DNA of 64,000 bases, from contig WBMV01006646.1 in the NCBI GenBank assembly GCA_013396655.1, positions 186,001 to 250,000 on the forward strand, read 5' to 3'. Shown here one piece after another: positions 13,401 through 26,963 of the stretch (within the stretch, counting starts at the first letter, position 1; each line of letters begins with the position of its first letter). A model generated the notes under the pieces. The model saw nothing but the letters and a program-made list of their open reading frames with translations. It was not told the origin of the DNA and did not search any database. The position numbers and the translations under genes are program-made. The DNA is from Campylorhamphus procurvoides. Taxonomy: Eukaryota > Chordata > Aves > Passeriformes > Dendrocolaptidae.

Positions 13401-15129
13401 CAATAATACAGTTTTACAGAAATAGCTTTAAACCTAAAAGTCTTAACCTCTCATTTTTATAGGTATCCTGGTGAGTGTAGGAGTAGCATTTTCCGTTACG
13501 TCCTATAGACCTTATAACAGATCAGTGAATTGTATCTCTTTCCTAATCACTTGCATCAGCCCATCTTGGAAAGAATGTTTGTACCCAAGCACTAATTCAA
13601 GATAAAGCAAACATAGCTTAGGGAAAACAAAATTCACAGATGAGAATATAGGCACACTAGGCTAATATGTCATACTATTCAGAGCTGATGTTAAATGGGA
13701 GCAAGACCAGGCCTACAGAAAAGAGCAGATTTTCATAGAGAACAGGAATGACGAAGGACTTAAGATACTTTGAAAAATATTATGCTTCTGGCTGTTCTGT
13801 AGGAACGATGACTTTCTGAGAACTTTTAAATTTTTATTTATACATTAGCCTTAGCATTGTACTTGAGTTTCTCATGATTTATGAAAACACAGTATTGTAC
13901 ATTTTTAAGGCAGATCTCTAACCGCAACAGTATACGAAGATTTTTCCCAACAGTTCCAGTGTAAATTACTGTAGTAATTTTCAAAGTATAAAAGTTTAGC
14001 TGGATCTGTGGTCTGTTGTCAGTCATAATGGCAGTCACTAACAGGGTGCCTTACAACTATCTACTTCTTAGTCAGATCTGTTTAGGAGGAATTAGCAAGA
14101 ACTGCTGTGAGAGTAACCTTGCAAAGGCTCCCATGCACACTGCATCTTGCTTTTAGGTAGGTTAGCAGGAAGTACCACATTTACACACCTCTGTTGTCTG
14201 GAATCTGCACCACCTGAGTATGGAATATTGGTGGCAGAACTTTCATAGCACTTTAGCAGGATAGGAGCCTTTCAGTTAGTCATTCATAGGAAGGTAGTGC
14301 ATGTAGTTCCCTTCTCCTAAATGATGCAACTCTTAATAGGGTAAGGTAGTGCCTAAGGTTACACTGTGTCTTAAGGAGGAAGCACTCCAAATCTTGCACT
14401 CTGTGTTACCTCACAGATTTCAGAAGTTGGTTCCACTTATGGTCTGCTTATACTATTGTACAGCAAGTGAGTGAAAATGAAGTATGTGGCAAGTGTGTCC
14501 TAACACACAGAGACACTGAGAAAGAGGATTGACAGACACCATGGTGGAACATCAGCTCTTGAAGGAGTTCTGCACTTACAAGGGCTACCATAAATGTATC
14601 AGCAGGAGACTGTGCAGGAGTTAGAGGGACACAGAGACTTTACTTCTGTAAAGACTTCTAATGGAACCACTGCCAAATGTTTTCCATTTTGATGTGCATT
14701 GTTTGAAAAGAAAGTTAATGAAAGTTCTGGAAAGAGTTCAGAAGAAAAGCTGTGAGAAATTGTTTTGAGACTTAGAATAAGAAATCAATCTATTTAAACC
14801 TCAGCCAAAATGTAATCTGATCCTACTCCCTATACTAAAAATACACAGTGAAAGTATTTTGTATAATGGATAAAAAGGATCTAATATAATAGGTTACAGT
14901 AAGATCCATTGAATTGAAGCTAGAGCTCATCAAATTCAGTCTAGGATTAAGCCACTGCATATGAACAAAGAGCACTAACTTTTGGAACAACTACTTGTAG
15001 TCCAGTAGAGATATTCTATCACATGAAATCTTTAAAGCCAAATTTATGCATGTTTTTCAAAGATATTCCCAAGCTCAAAACAGAAGTTCCATAATGCATG
15101 GTGCAGAAACTGCTGAGCAAGGTTCTTTG

Positions 15130-15190
15130 ATCTGTGCTATGCAGGAGGTTGGTCTGGATGATCACAGTATTTTCTTCTGTCTTTAATCTA
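15130..15190 (+). mobile_element. CR1-like LINE remnant
   Basis: The segment GCAGGAGGTTGGTCTGGATG, followed by ATCACAG, resembles the 3' region of CR1 retroposons (GGTTGGACTAGATGATCT type). It is short, diverged and has no coding capacity. I recognised it by eye, so family and limits are approximate. Confidence 0.5.
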
Positions 15191-15311
15191 TTGAAGTGCA
15201 TTATGACAAGCTTAACATGTATTTACATGTATTCAACTAATTAACAGAATGTAGAAGAGCACATTTATAGAAAGACAATTCAAATATTTTTAGATACTAC
15301 TGTACCTTTAA

Positions 15312-15317
15312 TTTATT
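15312..15317 (-). terminator. Candidate GDF10 polyadenylation signal (AATAAA)
   Basis: This is an AATAAA hexamer on the minus strand about 785 bases after the GDF10 stop, giving a 3' UTR of ordinary length. It is a candidate only: further hexamers follow downstream (for example near 13830) and no transcript evidence is available. Confidence 0.3.
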
Positions 15318-16100
15318 AGCTTTTGTTAAAAGCATGTAACAATCTAGAGGATATAAAGTATAATTTACAAAAATATAAATCTTGGTTATTTTTAGTATTT
15401 CAACATATTACTATATTGTATGTGTTACTCAGATAATATGTTTAACAACCTGAAATTATCCAGCAAACCAAAAATGTGGGATACTACATTTCTTTTGTAG
15501 AATGAATTATATATTAGGGAAGGGTAACAAAAAATGGCTATATTAAAATACTGTTTATATGAAAAATTATGCTGTGAACTATACTTGTATCTTGAAGAAA
15601 ATATACATTTTAAGGCCTTTATTACAGCATTTTTCAGTATAAATATGCAGATAAAGAGTATGAGTGTTTTAGGCAAAAAGTTTTGATTTGTGTACAAAAG
15701 TGATATTCTAAAATAAGCCTGCCTTTGCAAGTTCGCTTCCCATCTTGGTTAACTGAAGAGATAAAATAGTCAGAAAATAGCATATAGAAACATGTTTTAG
15801 TCCTTTAATTATGGAAAAATTTACACTTAATTTCTCACTAAACACCAGGTATTGTGGCTAAGTTAGGAATATATCTGTAAAAGTACTGAATTCCTGGAAG
15901 ATGAACATGAAAGACAAATGATGACAGTACGACATATCCTTCCAGATGAGCATGTGTATTGCTTTAGTCTCTTCACATGCTTTCTGCAGAGGAATTGTAG
16001 ACTTGCATTTGTTCATCAAGTGGATTCATTTCTCATTTACAACTTCCCAGTGCAGTTGGGCAGGATGCGTTGTTCTTGTTAAAGGTGTGTTTGTATGAAC

Positions 16101-16292
16101 CTATCGGCAGGCACAGGTTTCAACTGACATATTGGGATATACCTTTAAAACAACATTCTTGTTCTCATCTAAGAATAGGACACTGAGTGAGCTCATTTTG
16201 TCAGGAACACAGCAGGGTTCTGGGATGCCGGGAATGATTCCTACTGCTTTTACGATGCTCTGTATTGTAGCATGGTTTGATGGCCGGACAAC
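16101..16292 (-). CDS. GDF10: GDF10 (BMP3B) exon 3: C-terminal half of ligand domain
   Basis: This final coding exon of 63 codons plus TAG (16103-16101) is easily missed because it is short. The acceptor is TCTGTTCCAG (AG at 16294-16293), and translation in phase 0 gives [18 protein letters not shown], then [21 protein letters not shown] and finally [12 protein letters not shown]. It supplies the last four cysteines (CC and CAC). Joined to exon 2, the mature ligand is 110 residues, the same as human GDF10. Splitting the knot domain between two exons at PMPK/VVRPS is characteristic of the BMP3/GDF10 pair and differs from GDF2, whose ligand is in one exon. In the family, GDF10 acts extracellularly on type I/II activin-BMP receptors, often opposing osteogenic BMPs. 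Confidence 0.96.
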   Translation of the reverse strand, partial: VVRPSNHATIQSIVKAVGIIPGIPEPCCVPDKMSSLSVLFLDENKNVVLKVYPNMSVETCACR

Positions 16293-18952
16293 CTGGAACA
16301 GAGAAGGAAATAGTTATAGCTTCATTATGAGCGGTTGGTTTCCCAGGTAGACTTGGAAAATCACAACAAATACGTTTTCTTGTATCTCAATAAAGCAAAT
16401 ATATGTGATTGATGCAGCACAGCCAGTCCCTCACAGTTTCAGCTTTCCGGTTCTGGATGTATCTAACAGGTATTTTGTCTCCCTTATGCTGCCTTCAAAA
16501 ATACCAGAGGAGGGCACTGGTGGCACAGCCAGCAGCCTGAAGAAGAAATGGCCCTGAATGTACCTGCTACATGCTGGAGGCAGACATGCAGGAGAAGACT
16601 AAGGTGGAGCATTCCTCTCAGTTGCAAGATGTGTTTTATTTTCTTAACCTCGTCTGACTTGGAAAATGGGCTTCTGTAAGTATTTCCAAAATAACTACCC
16701 CTGTGTTCCAACAGACTTTCTCCTCGTGTATGCTAACCCGGAATTAGTTTCTTTTTCCTGGAGTAATTACTCTTTTAAAAGAGCAGAGTACTCCAGAAGT
16801 AGTGTACACAGGAAGAAGTTGGTCTCGAATAGTCAAACAACTTGATTCTTGGATGCAGTTAACAACACGAGCCAAAAACATTTGAGAAGGGGAGGCAACA
16901 ATTAGTCATAACAGCAGTGACAATAAGAAAAGGGAAAATATATGTAAATAGTGTACTGTTTAGTAGCTTAATGTAACACTTTTTTTTCCCTTTCTTTTTT
17001 TTTCACAAGCTAAACTAGACCATTGTAGTCTGAGCAACTGAATAGTAGGAGTACACAGTTTTCACCACTTCAGTTGCTTGAGGTACATACAGTTAAGCAC
17101 AGGTTTATTGGTGACAGAGTGACAAGCTTGTCCTTGTCATTGCCTCAATGGAGTGGAAAGCATGTGCTCCATAATGCAATAGCATGGCAAGCAGTCCACC
17201 ACTGAGGCTGAAGCTTCAGTGACTCCTCTTCAGTTGTTCAGCTTGAATAGTATCCCAGAAAATGAGTACAATAACAGTGAGAAAATTGTGCCAGTCATAT
17301 CAGGCTTTTTGCTACAATTTCCTGAGTTTTCTCATATCAGCATATATGTGGTATATGGGGCACATGGAATCTCTCATTGCTATTCGTATGCAGCTATACA
17401 TCAGGTGGAAAATGACATCTGTTGGACAACTAATAGGGACTTTGCACACCTATGCATGGAAGTAGATACTTCAAGTGAAAAGAATTACTGTCTGCTACAT
17501 CTTCTCTATTTTTCAAATATAGAAGTATTTTCAAAACACAATTTTCCATTTCAACATGCAAGGTTATATAGTCCATGGATAGAAAAAAGGAGCTATTTTT
17601 CAGGGTAATTCAGTTTTGATATATTCACGTGAAGTGTAACATACCAGCAAATCAGATCCAAACCTTAATTGCCATCAAGGCTTTCAGATCTTCCTTAAGA
17701 AGCCATTACAAGAAGGAACTGTGAAATTTATCCTTGACCCTTCGGGAGTTAAAGACAGCATCTCTATAGCCAAGTTCCAACAAGTGACCCATCCTGCAAA
17801 GTGCCTTTCTGTAATTAGCATATGTTAGCATAATTAGCAACAGCTTGCTCTTTCTTGTCCCCCTTCATTAGATTTCAAAACTGTCCACAGACAAGCAGCA
17901 GTGAGGTAGTCTCCCAGCTGCTGGGTGAAGTAGAAATCAGCTTCTACCTGTATTGGTCATGACAGCAAGAGAGTTTGTGTGTTTAAGCAACTGCAGTGTT
18001 TAGAAATTCAAATAATTAGGGCTTCTAGAATCAAGCTTTTAATTTAGCCTTTATGAAAAACCTCCTGAAGTATTCCAAGCACCTGTGTTATTTCATATTG
18101 TTATTTGAAACAGTCACAGATCACAATGAGCTACTGAAACAGCATTTGTTGACCCCATGCAGTGGAGAGCCATCATTGCCCTCAGTGCCAGTTACTGACT
18201 TACAGGATTCCTGGCTATGAACCTGCGGAAGATCCTACTAGGATCTTCTCCAGCTGTGCAGTCTCTAATATCGGCAAGGAACAAACAGATGTGAGCAAAG
18301 ACTAGCATGAGCTGCTGTCTCCCAAGACAACAGCATTATGTTTTTAATGCCTGCAAGTGGACACACTTTGCATAAAAATGCTTAGAGAGAAAAAGGCTTA
18401 TGATGGACCAGTAGTTTGTACAGAATCTGGTTGCCTGAGCCCTATATTCACAGCAGAGCCAGACAGCACCCCCATCCCACATCCAGCCAGGCTTTGAATT
18501 CTTCCAGCCCTTCTGGAAACCTGGCCTCCATGTTCAGTGATCATGGATTATGCTTCACATTAGCCTTTGTACCAATGTGCGAAAGTAGAAAGCTTGAAAT
18601 AATGAGCTGAATGCTCAGTAGTGATAGCACTGAAGAAAAGCTAATGTTTTAAATGCTGGCTGCTAAGTTATATACAGCAGACCAGGTTCTATCACATGTA
18701 GGACTTGAATTTATTTGGTAAATGCAGCACTGCAGCCAGCCATATAACCTAGTTTTCCTCCTCACAGTTCAGGGAATAAGAAATTCAGGAGTAAGGTAGG
18801 TGAGGTTGCTAAGACAAAATTTGTACCCAAGCTGTTTTGTAACTAAATCAAAAATTGTAGTTATTAAAGTAGATGTATAGAATGAGGTACTGATACTTAA
18901 AAAAAAATCAAAAAGTCATACAATGTGATGATTAGCAACATGACAGGTTGAG

Positions 18953-18970
18953 ATACATACATACATACAT
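18953..18970. repeat. (ATAC)n microsatellite
   Basis: About four and a half perfect copies of ATAC lie within GDF10 intron 2, grading into AT-rich sequence. Confidence 0.85.
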
Positions 18971-19404
18971 AAATATATAATTCTATCTCCACAGTTCTAT
19001 AAAAGTACCATGGAAATAAGGTGTCAGTTGTCCATTATAGGCTGACTGTGTAAACCAAGTCTTCATAAATAGCTTCAATCTGACCTTTGATTTGAGAGTA
19101 CCAAGATCATATGCACACTTTCCTGACTTAGGGCATATACGCAAGAACAAAAGGCATTTCTCCCTCCATAATACTTAGCAATTCTTATGCTCTGAACTGA
19201 ATCTTCAGTCATGCTGGTGTCCTAGCTATCTCTCTTCTTTTGAAAACAGTCATTAAAACAGCTACACTCATGAATCTGCCTCTTTTTTTCCCCTCTTAAA
19301 AAATACAAAGCTAACAAAAAGTAGACCTCTTTCAAAGCAAACCCAATCAATGAATGTATCAAACCCCAAATCTATGCATCTGTGCTTTAGTTACTCTGGG
19401 GTGA

Positions 19405-19486
19405 GGGTTTTCTTTTTGGTTTTGTGCGTGTTTGTTTGTTTGGGGTTTTTGTTTATTTGGTTTTTTGTTTTGTTTTGGGGCACCAA
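19405..19486 (+). repeat. T/G-rich low-complexity tract
   Basis: This run is composed almost only of T and G, with GTTT, TTTGTTTG and GGGG blocks, in GDF10 intron 2. Similar tracts recur across the window, mostly with T/G on the plus strand. Confidence 0.7.
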
Positions 19487-21105
19487 GATACTAGCGCAGC
19501 CACATTAATTTATCTAGAAAACAAATACCAAAATGAGAACTAAAGTTAGTGGGTTTAATTGATGAGGGAATCTTTATTATAAAAAAGTAGTATTTCTAGA
19601 TATTTAATAAGTGAGCAATATAAGCTCGTTCAACTACTGCAGCTAGAAATGGATCCGCTCTTTTATGGTTCTGCCAGTTTTTGTGTCACGCTGTTTTGGT
19701 CACAAGAAGCCAAATGTGTTAAATGCATCTTTTTTTTTGGCAGGTGGAGTTATTTCCTTGGGGTTTGTTTGTTTTGGGTTGTGTTATTCTTGTGTATGAA
19801 TGGTGCATTAGACCATGGGTCTATGGCAAAGGACTCATATTCCCAGGCTGCTTTTTGTTTTGGGTAAGTTAAATTGTGGTTAAATTGCATGACCTCCTTA
19901 TATTACAACAACAAAAAAGAGAAGTTATATGTGAGCCTGTGCGAGCTTTAAGTTTTGCCAGACCATGTATCAATTTATGGGCACATGGTTCAGCATTGGC
20001 CAGCGCACATACAAGAACACATTGCCAGATTTGTACACCCTACTGTGAAGTCTGAATTTCCACTGTTCCTGGACTTAAAATTAGCCTGCATATCTACTTG
20101 TTTCAACACAAACATACATCAATCTCCCTGTATGTAAAGTAGGGCAGATTCCTGTCTCGGAGCCTTGAAATTCTCTGCTATAAAACACTATCCTTTATTT
20201 ACATGCCGAATGACCACAAGCTAATATGTCAGTAGAATAAATAATCAGGCCATTTGTAGATAAAATTGCAAAATAATGACAGTTGCTAAATATGCACATT
20301 ATGCTGTGCTTCAAATCCTTCCATCTCCTATTACTTGAAAGCCCTACAACACATCGATAATTTTTGTCCTACATAGGACTACCAAAATTTCTACTTTTTG
20401 CCATAGAGCAGTGTGGGAATGGGCCAAATGTTTGCCTCCCTATTAGCAAATTTCACACTGCTTCTATAGGAGGAATTCAGTATGCTTGCTTTAGAGTGTT
20501 AGAGACAGCTATGTGGCATTTCCAACCACATAAGGTAAAGGATTTTTTGTTCCAGCAGGATTATAGAAAATATTTATAATTTTGATCATCTTAATCAGCA
20601 TTATTGTTTTCAAAAGTGACAAGCAGTTTCTTAAAGTTAAAAATACCTCAGTGTCACTACTCTACATTTTTCTTCTAAGGTATTACAAGTGGAATCAAGA
20701 AATACTCTGAAACAGTAGCTTGTTTTATTATTAGCATATAATACTTCATATTTCTCTGACTATAGTAGAGTAGTTTGATGATTTAGTGTGTGTAGCCATA
20801 TTTTCATTAGCTACTTAAGTCTTTATGTTACGGTTTCAAGATATGAGATAAGAAATTGTAAGATAAACCTAAGATATTTTTCTCATTCTTCAGATTACAT
20901 TTAAAGAGAACTTGAAGTACTTTTGCACTCTGATGAGGAAGTTGATGGAAAAATTATTATTATTATTTCAGTTGAACAAGGCAACAAAACACAATGAAAA
21001 AGGTAAAATCCTAAAGGAAAATCTAAATAAAGAAGCAGTTGGATAAGCAGAACAGTAGGCCTACTGTTTGCAAGCTGACAAGAATAAAAAAGGCATACAT
21101 ACTAC

Positions 21106-22010
21106 CTTGGGCATTGGAAATTCACACGCCCCTGCACAGTAGTAGGCATCAAATGACTTGGGAGATATGATCCATTCATTCCAGCCAATATCAGCAAAGT
21201 CAACTTTCATGTATCTTCTTGAACAAATCCTTGGCTCATTCCACTGTTTTCGCCTTGCTTTCTTCATTGTTTTCTCATCAAAATTTAGCACCTGAGACTT
21301 TGTAAGTGTTTCTGTATTTTCTTGCCCTTTTCTCCTTCGATCTTTGCGTGAGGCTTTTGGTTTCAAGGATCTGTAGGCATTCTCCCATATGTCATGTTTG
21401 TTGTATTTATTGTTATAATGTATTTCTGGCAACTCATTGTTCTGAATAGAGCTAGTGAGGTACGTATCCCTCCTCACTCGAGTATCAGTAGAAACATTAG
21501 GGGATAGATTTGGGTCACCATCATTGGAAGGAAATGGATCGTAACGCTGTAGAGTGCCTGCCACACTGTTAGGTTCAGAGATTGCAAGATCATTGGCATA
21601 AACGAGTATATAAGGTAAATGGCTAGTGACCTGTTCAGGGAAGCCCTGATGTTTCTCCCCAGAATCAAGCTCAGCACAGAGAATGAGCTCTCCAGCTTGT
21701 TTTGATTCTTTTATGATGTGTGAAATGTCCTTTGCATGCCAAGTCCCTCGCCTTTGAAGAAGCACAGTGATGTTCCCTTTCACTAGTCCATAGGCAGAAT
21801 TCTGGTGAATGCTTTGGAAAATGAGGTTGAGCCGTAGGATGGGAGGCAGGTGAAGGAGGCGGCAGGATGAGTTCTTGGACCGCTTACAAAACACTTCCCG
21901 GTGCCGAGGTCGTTTATCAGCATAGAAGTGAAAAGTGGCAGCAAGGATCATCTCTGAATCCTGCATAGATGTTAGATTGAAGCAGTACATGGGTTTCTGG
22001 GCCAAGAATT
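21106..22010 (-). CDS. GDF10: GDF10 (BMP3B) exon 2: bulk of propeptide and first half of ligand domain
   Basis: This large internal exon follows the acceptor TCTCTTGCAG and ends PMPK before a GTAGTA donor, in phase 0. It opens EFLAQKPMYCFNLTSMQDSEM, the GDF10 family block, and contains AKDISHIIKE, YILVYANDLAISEPNSVAG and LQRYDPFP. There are NLT, NSS, NIT and NVS glycosylation motifs. An RVRR site lies inside the propeptide, followed by a very basic stretch (RKDRRRKGQE). The processing site KARRK precedes QWNEPRICSRR, where the mature ligand begins. Three of the seven knot cysteines are here (RIC, YYCAGAC), with the BMP3-group sequence ADIGWNEWIISPKSF. It is clearly GDF10 rather than BMP3, given the full-length match to the GDF10 propeptide. 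The apparent reading past the donor (VVCMPF...) is intron. Confidence 0.96.
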
Positions 22011-25000
22011 CTGCAAGAGAACAAGGAAAACATGAGTATATATCTGAGATAAAAAATGGTAGTCAAACCCTTAATTTCATTAAAGGGAATTAACAAATTT
22101 CACTTTTCACTAATATCAAGTCATTTAGTATAGTCAGCTTGTCACTTCAGCATAAAACTAATGCAAATAAGAGGAAAAAACTTCATAACTATTTAATAGC
22201 AATATTACAATAACATTGGGACTGTTCACTATGCTGGGCACCTTTTATACACATGAGGGATAAAACTCTTCCCAGAGATTTTTAGTTTCAGACTTTCTCT
22301 CATTCTAGGCAGACAAGAGAAAAAAACTTTGGTTCTATTTCATCTATAGCAAAGTCAAGCTCAGAGAAGCTGTCAAATTTGCCTGTGACAGAGCTCAGTG
22401 TAGTACCTTGCTAAGTATAATAGCAGAAACCAGGTCTACATTTAGTATTCAGGATGGTCTAATCTAAACCTGACTGCAGATTCCTGAAAGATCTCCGTGT
22501 GCTGACTCTGTGGGGAACAGCATATGAAGTTCATTGTGTGTAAATAGTGCACAAGAGTCATTTCACAAGGGGGCTAGAATCAAGCAGTATGGCACATTTT
22601 GGGGGTCTTTACTCTTATGAGTAATCCTCCTTTCCTGCACACATCATGCTGGAGCCTCGTTTAAAGCACTGTAAAATATACCTGGTTTCCAAGGCTTGTG
22701 TTTTGACCTGCTTGAAGTTAGTGACAACTACTAATGAATAGGAGCTGACTCTTAAAATTCAAACTCCATTTGAAACAGGCTCTTTTTAGCTAGTTCAACA
22801 ATTTGTGCTCAGCGTACATCTTCACCCTCAAGAAAGATGAGCAATTTTACACTAATAACTTTTTACATAATGTTTGTTTAAACAGTAGAAACATCTCTTA
22901 GTGTGTTAAACTGTAATCCCAGAATCAAAAGACAATACCTTCACAATGTATCATTCTGAAAAGTTGATTTTTTAAAAACTTTTACTAGCTCAACATATAT
23001 GGGAAAGTGGTGGTAGAACCAAGTGATTCCTATTCTCCCAAGCTCAGACAGCTACTTAGGATCTATCTAAGGACTGCAGTGGGTAAGTCTGAATGTTTAA
23101 TTAAGTCAAGTGGATCAACCCTCTGGCAGCCCTTTTTGACATACCTGAAAAGTCTCTGGCAGAAGGAAATAAAAAAAAAAGACACCGCACAACCAACAAA
23201 AACCAACAAACCCCACAGTCAGGCTTCCCAGAAACACTCAGGTTTGGTTTCCAGTGCACGACGGAGGATGAGCCACAGAAATTTCGGCAATAACAGAAAG
23301 GCTGTACTGTTAACTGCCACCTGCCAGAACATTCTCCCTTTTAAGCATTTCATTTGAAATCAACAGTGCTACATCTTACTAAATTGGTACTTGCTGTCTC
23401 CCAGTTAATGCTGGATAGAACCATCATTTGGACTAAAGAACAGTAGTTTAGCATGTTCATTAATCCCCTGCCCACATAGGCAGTCACAGTACAAATGTTC
23501 AAGTATGCAATTTACATTTATACCATCTGAATTTTGTTCCTGATCCAGTGAGGTGGAACAGCTTGCACTGATGCCACATAATGGTTTCAGTGGCAGGGAG
23601 GCTAACAGAAACAGTATTCTCTGACAAGAACCTGTTTGTTTCTGTCAGTGGATTCCTATTAGTAAGCTTTTAATCAACACTAGTCATATGCACAGGTGTT
23701 CATACTATGAAATAACTTAAGAGTTTAGATTCTAGTCAAGTCTTTGAAGCACAGAAATTTCACGAGGCCATTAGACTATTTCTCAGGCTAAGAAAGAGAC
23801 TAATTGTAGTACTTCCTTAGAACACCAGGCTTTATTGATGTTTATTTTAGAAGGTATATGTTTTTAGAAAGAAGTCTGTCAACTGCTTCTCTCCACATGA
23901 GCTGTGTACAGTTTATTTTTTTTAATATTCTTTCATTAGAAGAATGCTCCAAGCACCATCAGCTCTACAGATACAGCTATGGTGCATATGCATTGTTGGG
24001 ATAGACATTTCAAACATCAGCATTTCAGGGTTTCAGATGGAAGGGTAACTTGTAATGATAGCTCAGAGGATGAGAAGTTGAATTCATCCAAAGTATTTCT
24101 GCATTCTAGAGTGAAACAAAGCTTTCGAAAGTCAAAATTCTTCGTAGAACAGAATATGAATCTGTGAATCTGCAGCTACAGAAAAGCCAGAAGCTTGTAA
24201 ATACAGACTTGTTAGGAATTAAGAAGATTTGAGGTTTGGATGGAGTGTAGTCAAATTTTCATACTGCATAAGCTTACTCAGGCTTTTACCAACCTGTCAA
24301 CCACACATTTTTACATTTTCCAGGTGTAGTCTGAGTTGAACTGTACTAGCTGTATACATTAAATTTGCTAATAATTTACTGATTTCATCTACCTCTGATC
24401 ACTGTAGACATCTTCAAGTCAGGAATACAGGCAAATTGTGTGGAGGATTCAAGATAGGGGAAAAAAGGGCAAGTGGCTAAAGAAAGGAAGTACTAGCTTT
24501 TCATACATAACCTACATGGAAGAATGTTGCATTGCAGTAAATGAAGATTAGCAAAACAGATTTACATGGTACTTCTGATAACACATTTGTGAGAAAGACA
24601 TACGCAGAGAACCTCATTTACATTACTTTGGGTGGTGAAATTATGTTAAAGCAAGGCTATAGAAGCCAGAATTACAGTTCCTTGATTAATCCTGATTTGG
24701 TTTTCTTGCCCATATGCATCATAAGATAGTCTTAAGTAAACAGCTGCTACCTTATACTATTCACGAAGGTCTTTGCTTTGTTTAGCACAGAGGATTGATC
24801 ATGTTCAGGGAATGAGGCTGAGCTACAAGATCCAATTTATGAGGAGGTTTCATGGCTTAGGCAGCAAATTGCTGCCATGAGGATCAATTTCCCCCCAATC
24901 TGAGCAATTTAGGTGAAATTGGACAATAAATTAATATTTCACATTAAGTCCTGAACCATTTATGACTTGACAGAGTAACTAATCAGTGCTGTTTTCTAAA

Positions 25001-26963
25001 GCTACAAAGTTCCCTGAAAACTGGAAGGCACCAAAAGAAATAAGAAACTGGAGAAATTAGTTCTTAGACTGTTTCTCAGCTCCTTATTAGAGAAATAAAG
25101 AACCCTTGCGAGCACATGTAGAGCTGAGCTGAGAGGAGGTGATCAGACGTTTGTGAAGTATTCTTCCTGATGTGGCAAGTCCTGCTAGATGAACTAATAA
25201 AAAAGAAGTTGTAGAATTTCTCAGAGAAGACAAACATGCTGCCAAATAAGGTTCTACCCCTCTCCCTCATCCTGCACCATTCTATGATTCATTTTAGAGT
25301 GTTCACCCCTTGATTGATGCATTATGAAGAAATACAATTTGTTGTCACAACAAAGGAACATTGCAGAGGAGCTTCTGCTTTCATGCCATGTTACTTGGGA
25401 GAGACTGGATCCAGCAGAGAAGGTACACAGATGGGACAGAGGAGACAAGAGTTTTGGACAGTGTATCTTAGTTCCATTGCATGGAAAGAAAAGTTACTTC
25501 CAGAACTTTCTGCCTTGATTTCATGATCTGACAAATGACCAAAATAATACTGATCTGTAATTGGCTAACACGGTCTACCTGTGGGTAAAAAATGTTGCTA
25601 TTTTAGTGTTTTAAATTAGAATCATAATTACAAGTTAGATTATTTAGATGCAGTTCATCAGATTAACTGAAAAATTAAGAAAAAGAATGTGGTTTCTATT
25701 CTTGCCTTGTTCCCAAATCAGTCTTGTGGTCCAGGACCTTATTTGGGTGGCAGCCAGTATCAGCTGTTTGGATCACAGGAAAAAAAGTGTTAGCAGGAGG
25801 TCATGGAATAACCATCCACAGTGGAAGTTCCTTCCTAACCCCTATTATAGCAGCTGCTAACTAATGATCTAGGACATGACAATTTATTTCTCTCCCAAAT
25901 GTCAGCAATTGCTTTACATCCTAACTCCTAGATTTATAGACATTTTCATTAGGCACATACCCTTCCATGGAGTCTCCTCCTCCTTGAATATGATTACTTT
26001 TTAATATTACAGTTGATATAGGATAGAAATTTAGTTGGGGCATACAAGAGAATATGAATTACTGTGCAGTATTATAGCAACGATTCCCTAAAACACTGTT
26101 TGCTGCATTGCATTCTATACACAAAACTTTAATGTAGGCGAAATAGATTAATTCAAAATTTGCTTTTGTTTCAATCCACCAGATGTGTCTAAAAAGAATA
26201 ATGAATATTTCTGAGAAAGTAACAACGATTAGATTTTAGAAACTAATACAGTTCTTATTTTCAGAGCTAGTTATAGCTAGTTATAGCCTGTAAGAGTTAA
26301 CCAAGGGAGGAAGACGTTTTTCAGAAAAGACAGTTTGAGTATCCTTGGCAAACGATCAGATTTACAAACAAATTTAAGGGCTACTAACTACTACTGTGAA
26401 AGGGTAGTTTTGACATAGTATATATGTTTTCCCTCCCTCATAATCAAGCCAAGTAGAGCAGGGGAGAGGGAAGTCAGACATCTGTCTTCTCAGGTTTAGG
26501 CAGTGCAAGGAATTTAAGATGCTGAGCAGTTTTAGGCGGTCCCGTAGGCGGCACTCTTTCTAGCAGGAATTTGTGAGCCTGCGAGAAGAGCCGGCGGAGA
26601 GGACCAGCGGCTGGAGCGCTCGCTACGAGTTTCATGCTCCAAGTATTTCTGCAAGGATTTTTCGACCCAGTGCGATGTCCGCTGGGAACGGCGCTTCTTT
26701 TGCCGATGGTTTGCATCCCCAGCAACAGCGGCTTTCCCAAGGGAGATACTCTGGTGGGTGGGAAGGGAGCTAGCGGAGGTGGGAAGCCCTTCGCAGAGCG
26801 GAGGGCAGACACCCTATCCGTGTAGTGAGCAAGGGTCTCCCCAGCATTCACCCAGCGCGACACCCCCAGCAGTCAATGACAACCTCGGCGCAAACCCATC
26901 GCTTTAAAGCGCAAGAGGATCGAGGGGGCTCCAGCGGTGTCCCCCGCGCCTGGCTCGTCTTAC
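22011..26963 (-). other. GDF10: GDF10 intron 1
   Basis: This is a 4,953-bp phase 1 intron with donor GTAAGA and acceptor TCTCTTGCAG. Its 5' end (about 26550-26963) is still part of the CpG island. The rest is AT-rich, with a poly-A/CAAC-rich stretch at 23168-23219 and a possible CR1 tail at 25277-25290. Open frames at 26474-26863 reflect GC content and are not coding. Confidence 0.85.

Larger units (their letters stand above)
10481..16100. other. GDF10-GDF2 intergenic region including the GDF10 3' UTR
   Basis: About 5.6 kb separates the GDF10 stop from the GDF2 leader. The first several hundred bases left of 16101 are probably GDF10 3' UTR, and the right-hand part upstream of GDF2 should hold its promoter. 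A CR1-like remnant sits at 15130-15190. I see no further coding exon on either strand. Confidence 0.6.
16293..21105 (-). other. GDF10: GDF10 intron 2
   Basis: This is a 4,813-bp phase 0 intron with donor GTAGTA and acceptor TTCCAG. It is AT-rich and holds a short ATAC microsatellite (18953-18970) and a T/G-rich low-complexity tract (about 19405-19486). I see no other exon or RNA gene. Confidence 0.88.

Noticed and set aside
26474..26863. 129-codon minus-strand frame next to GDF10 exon 1
   Set aside because: It lies past the GDF10 exon 1 donor, in the intron part of the CpG island, and resembles no family.
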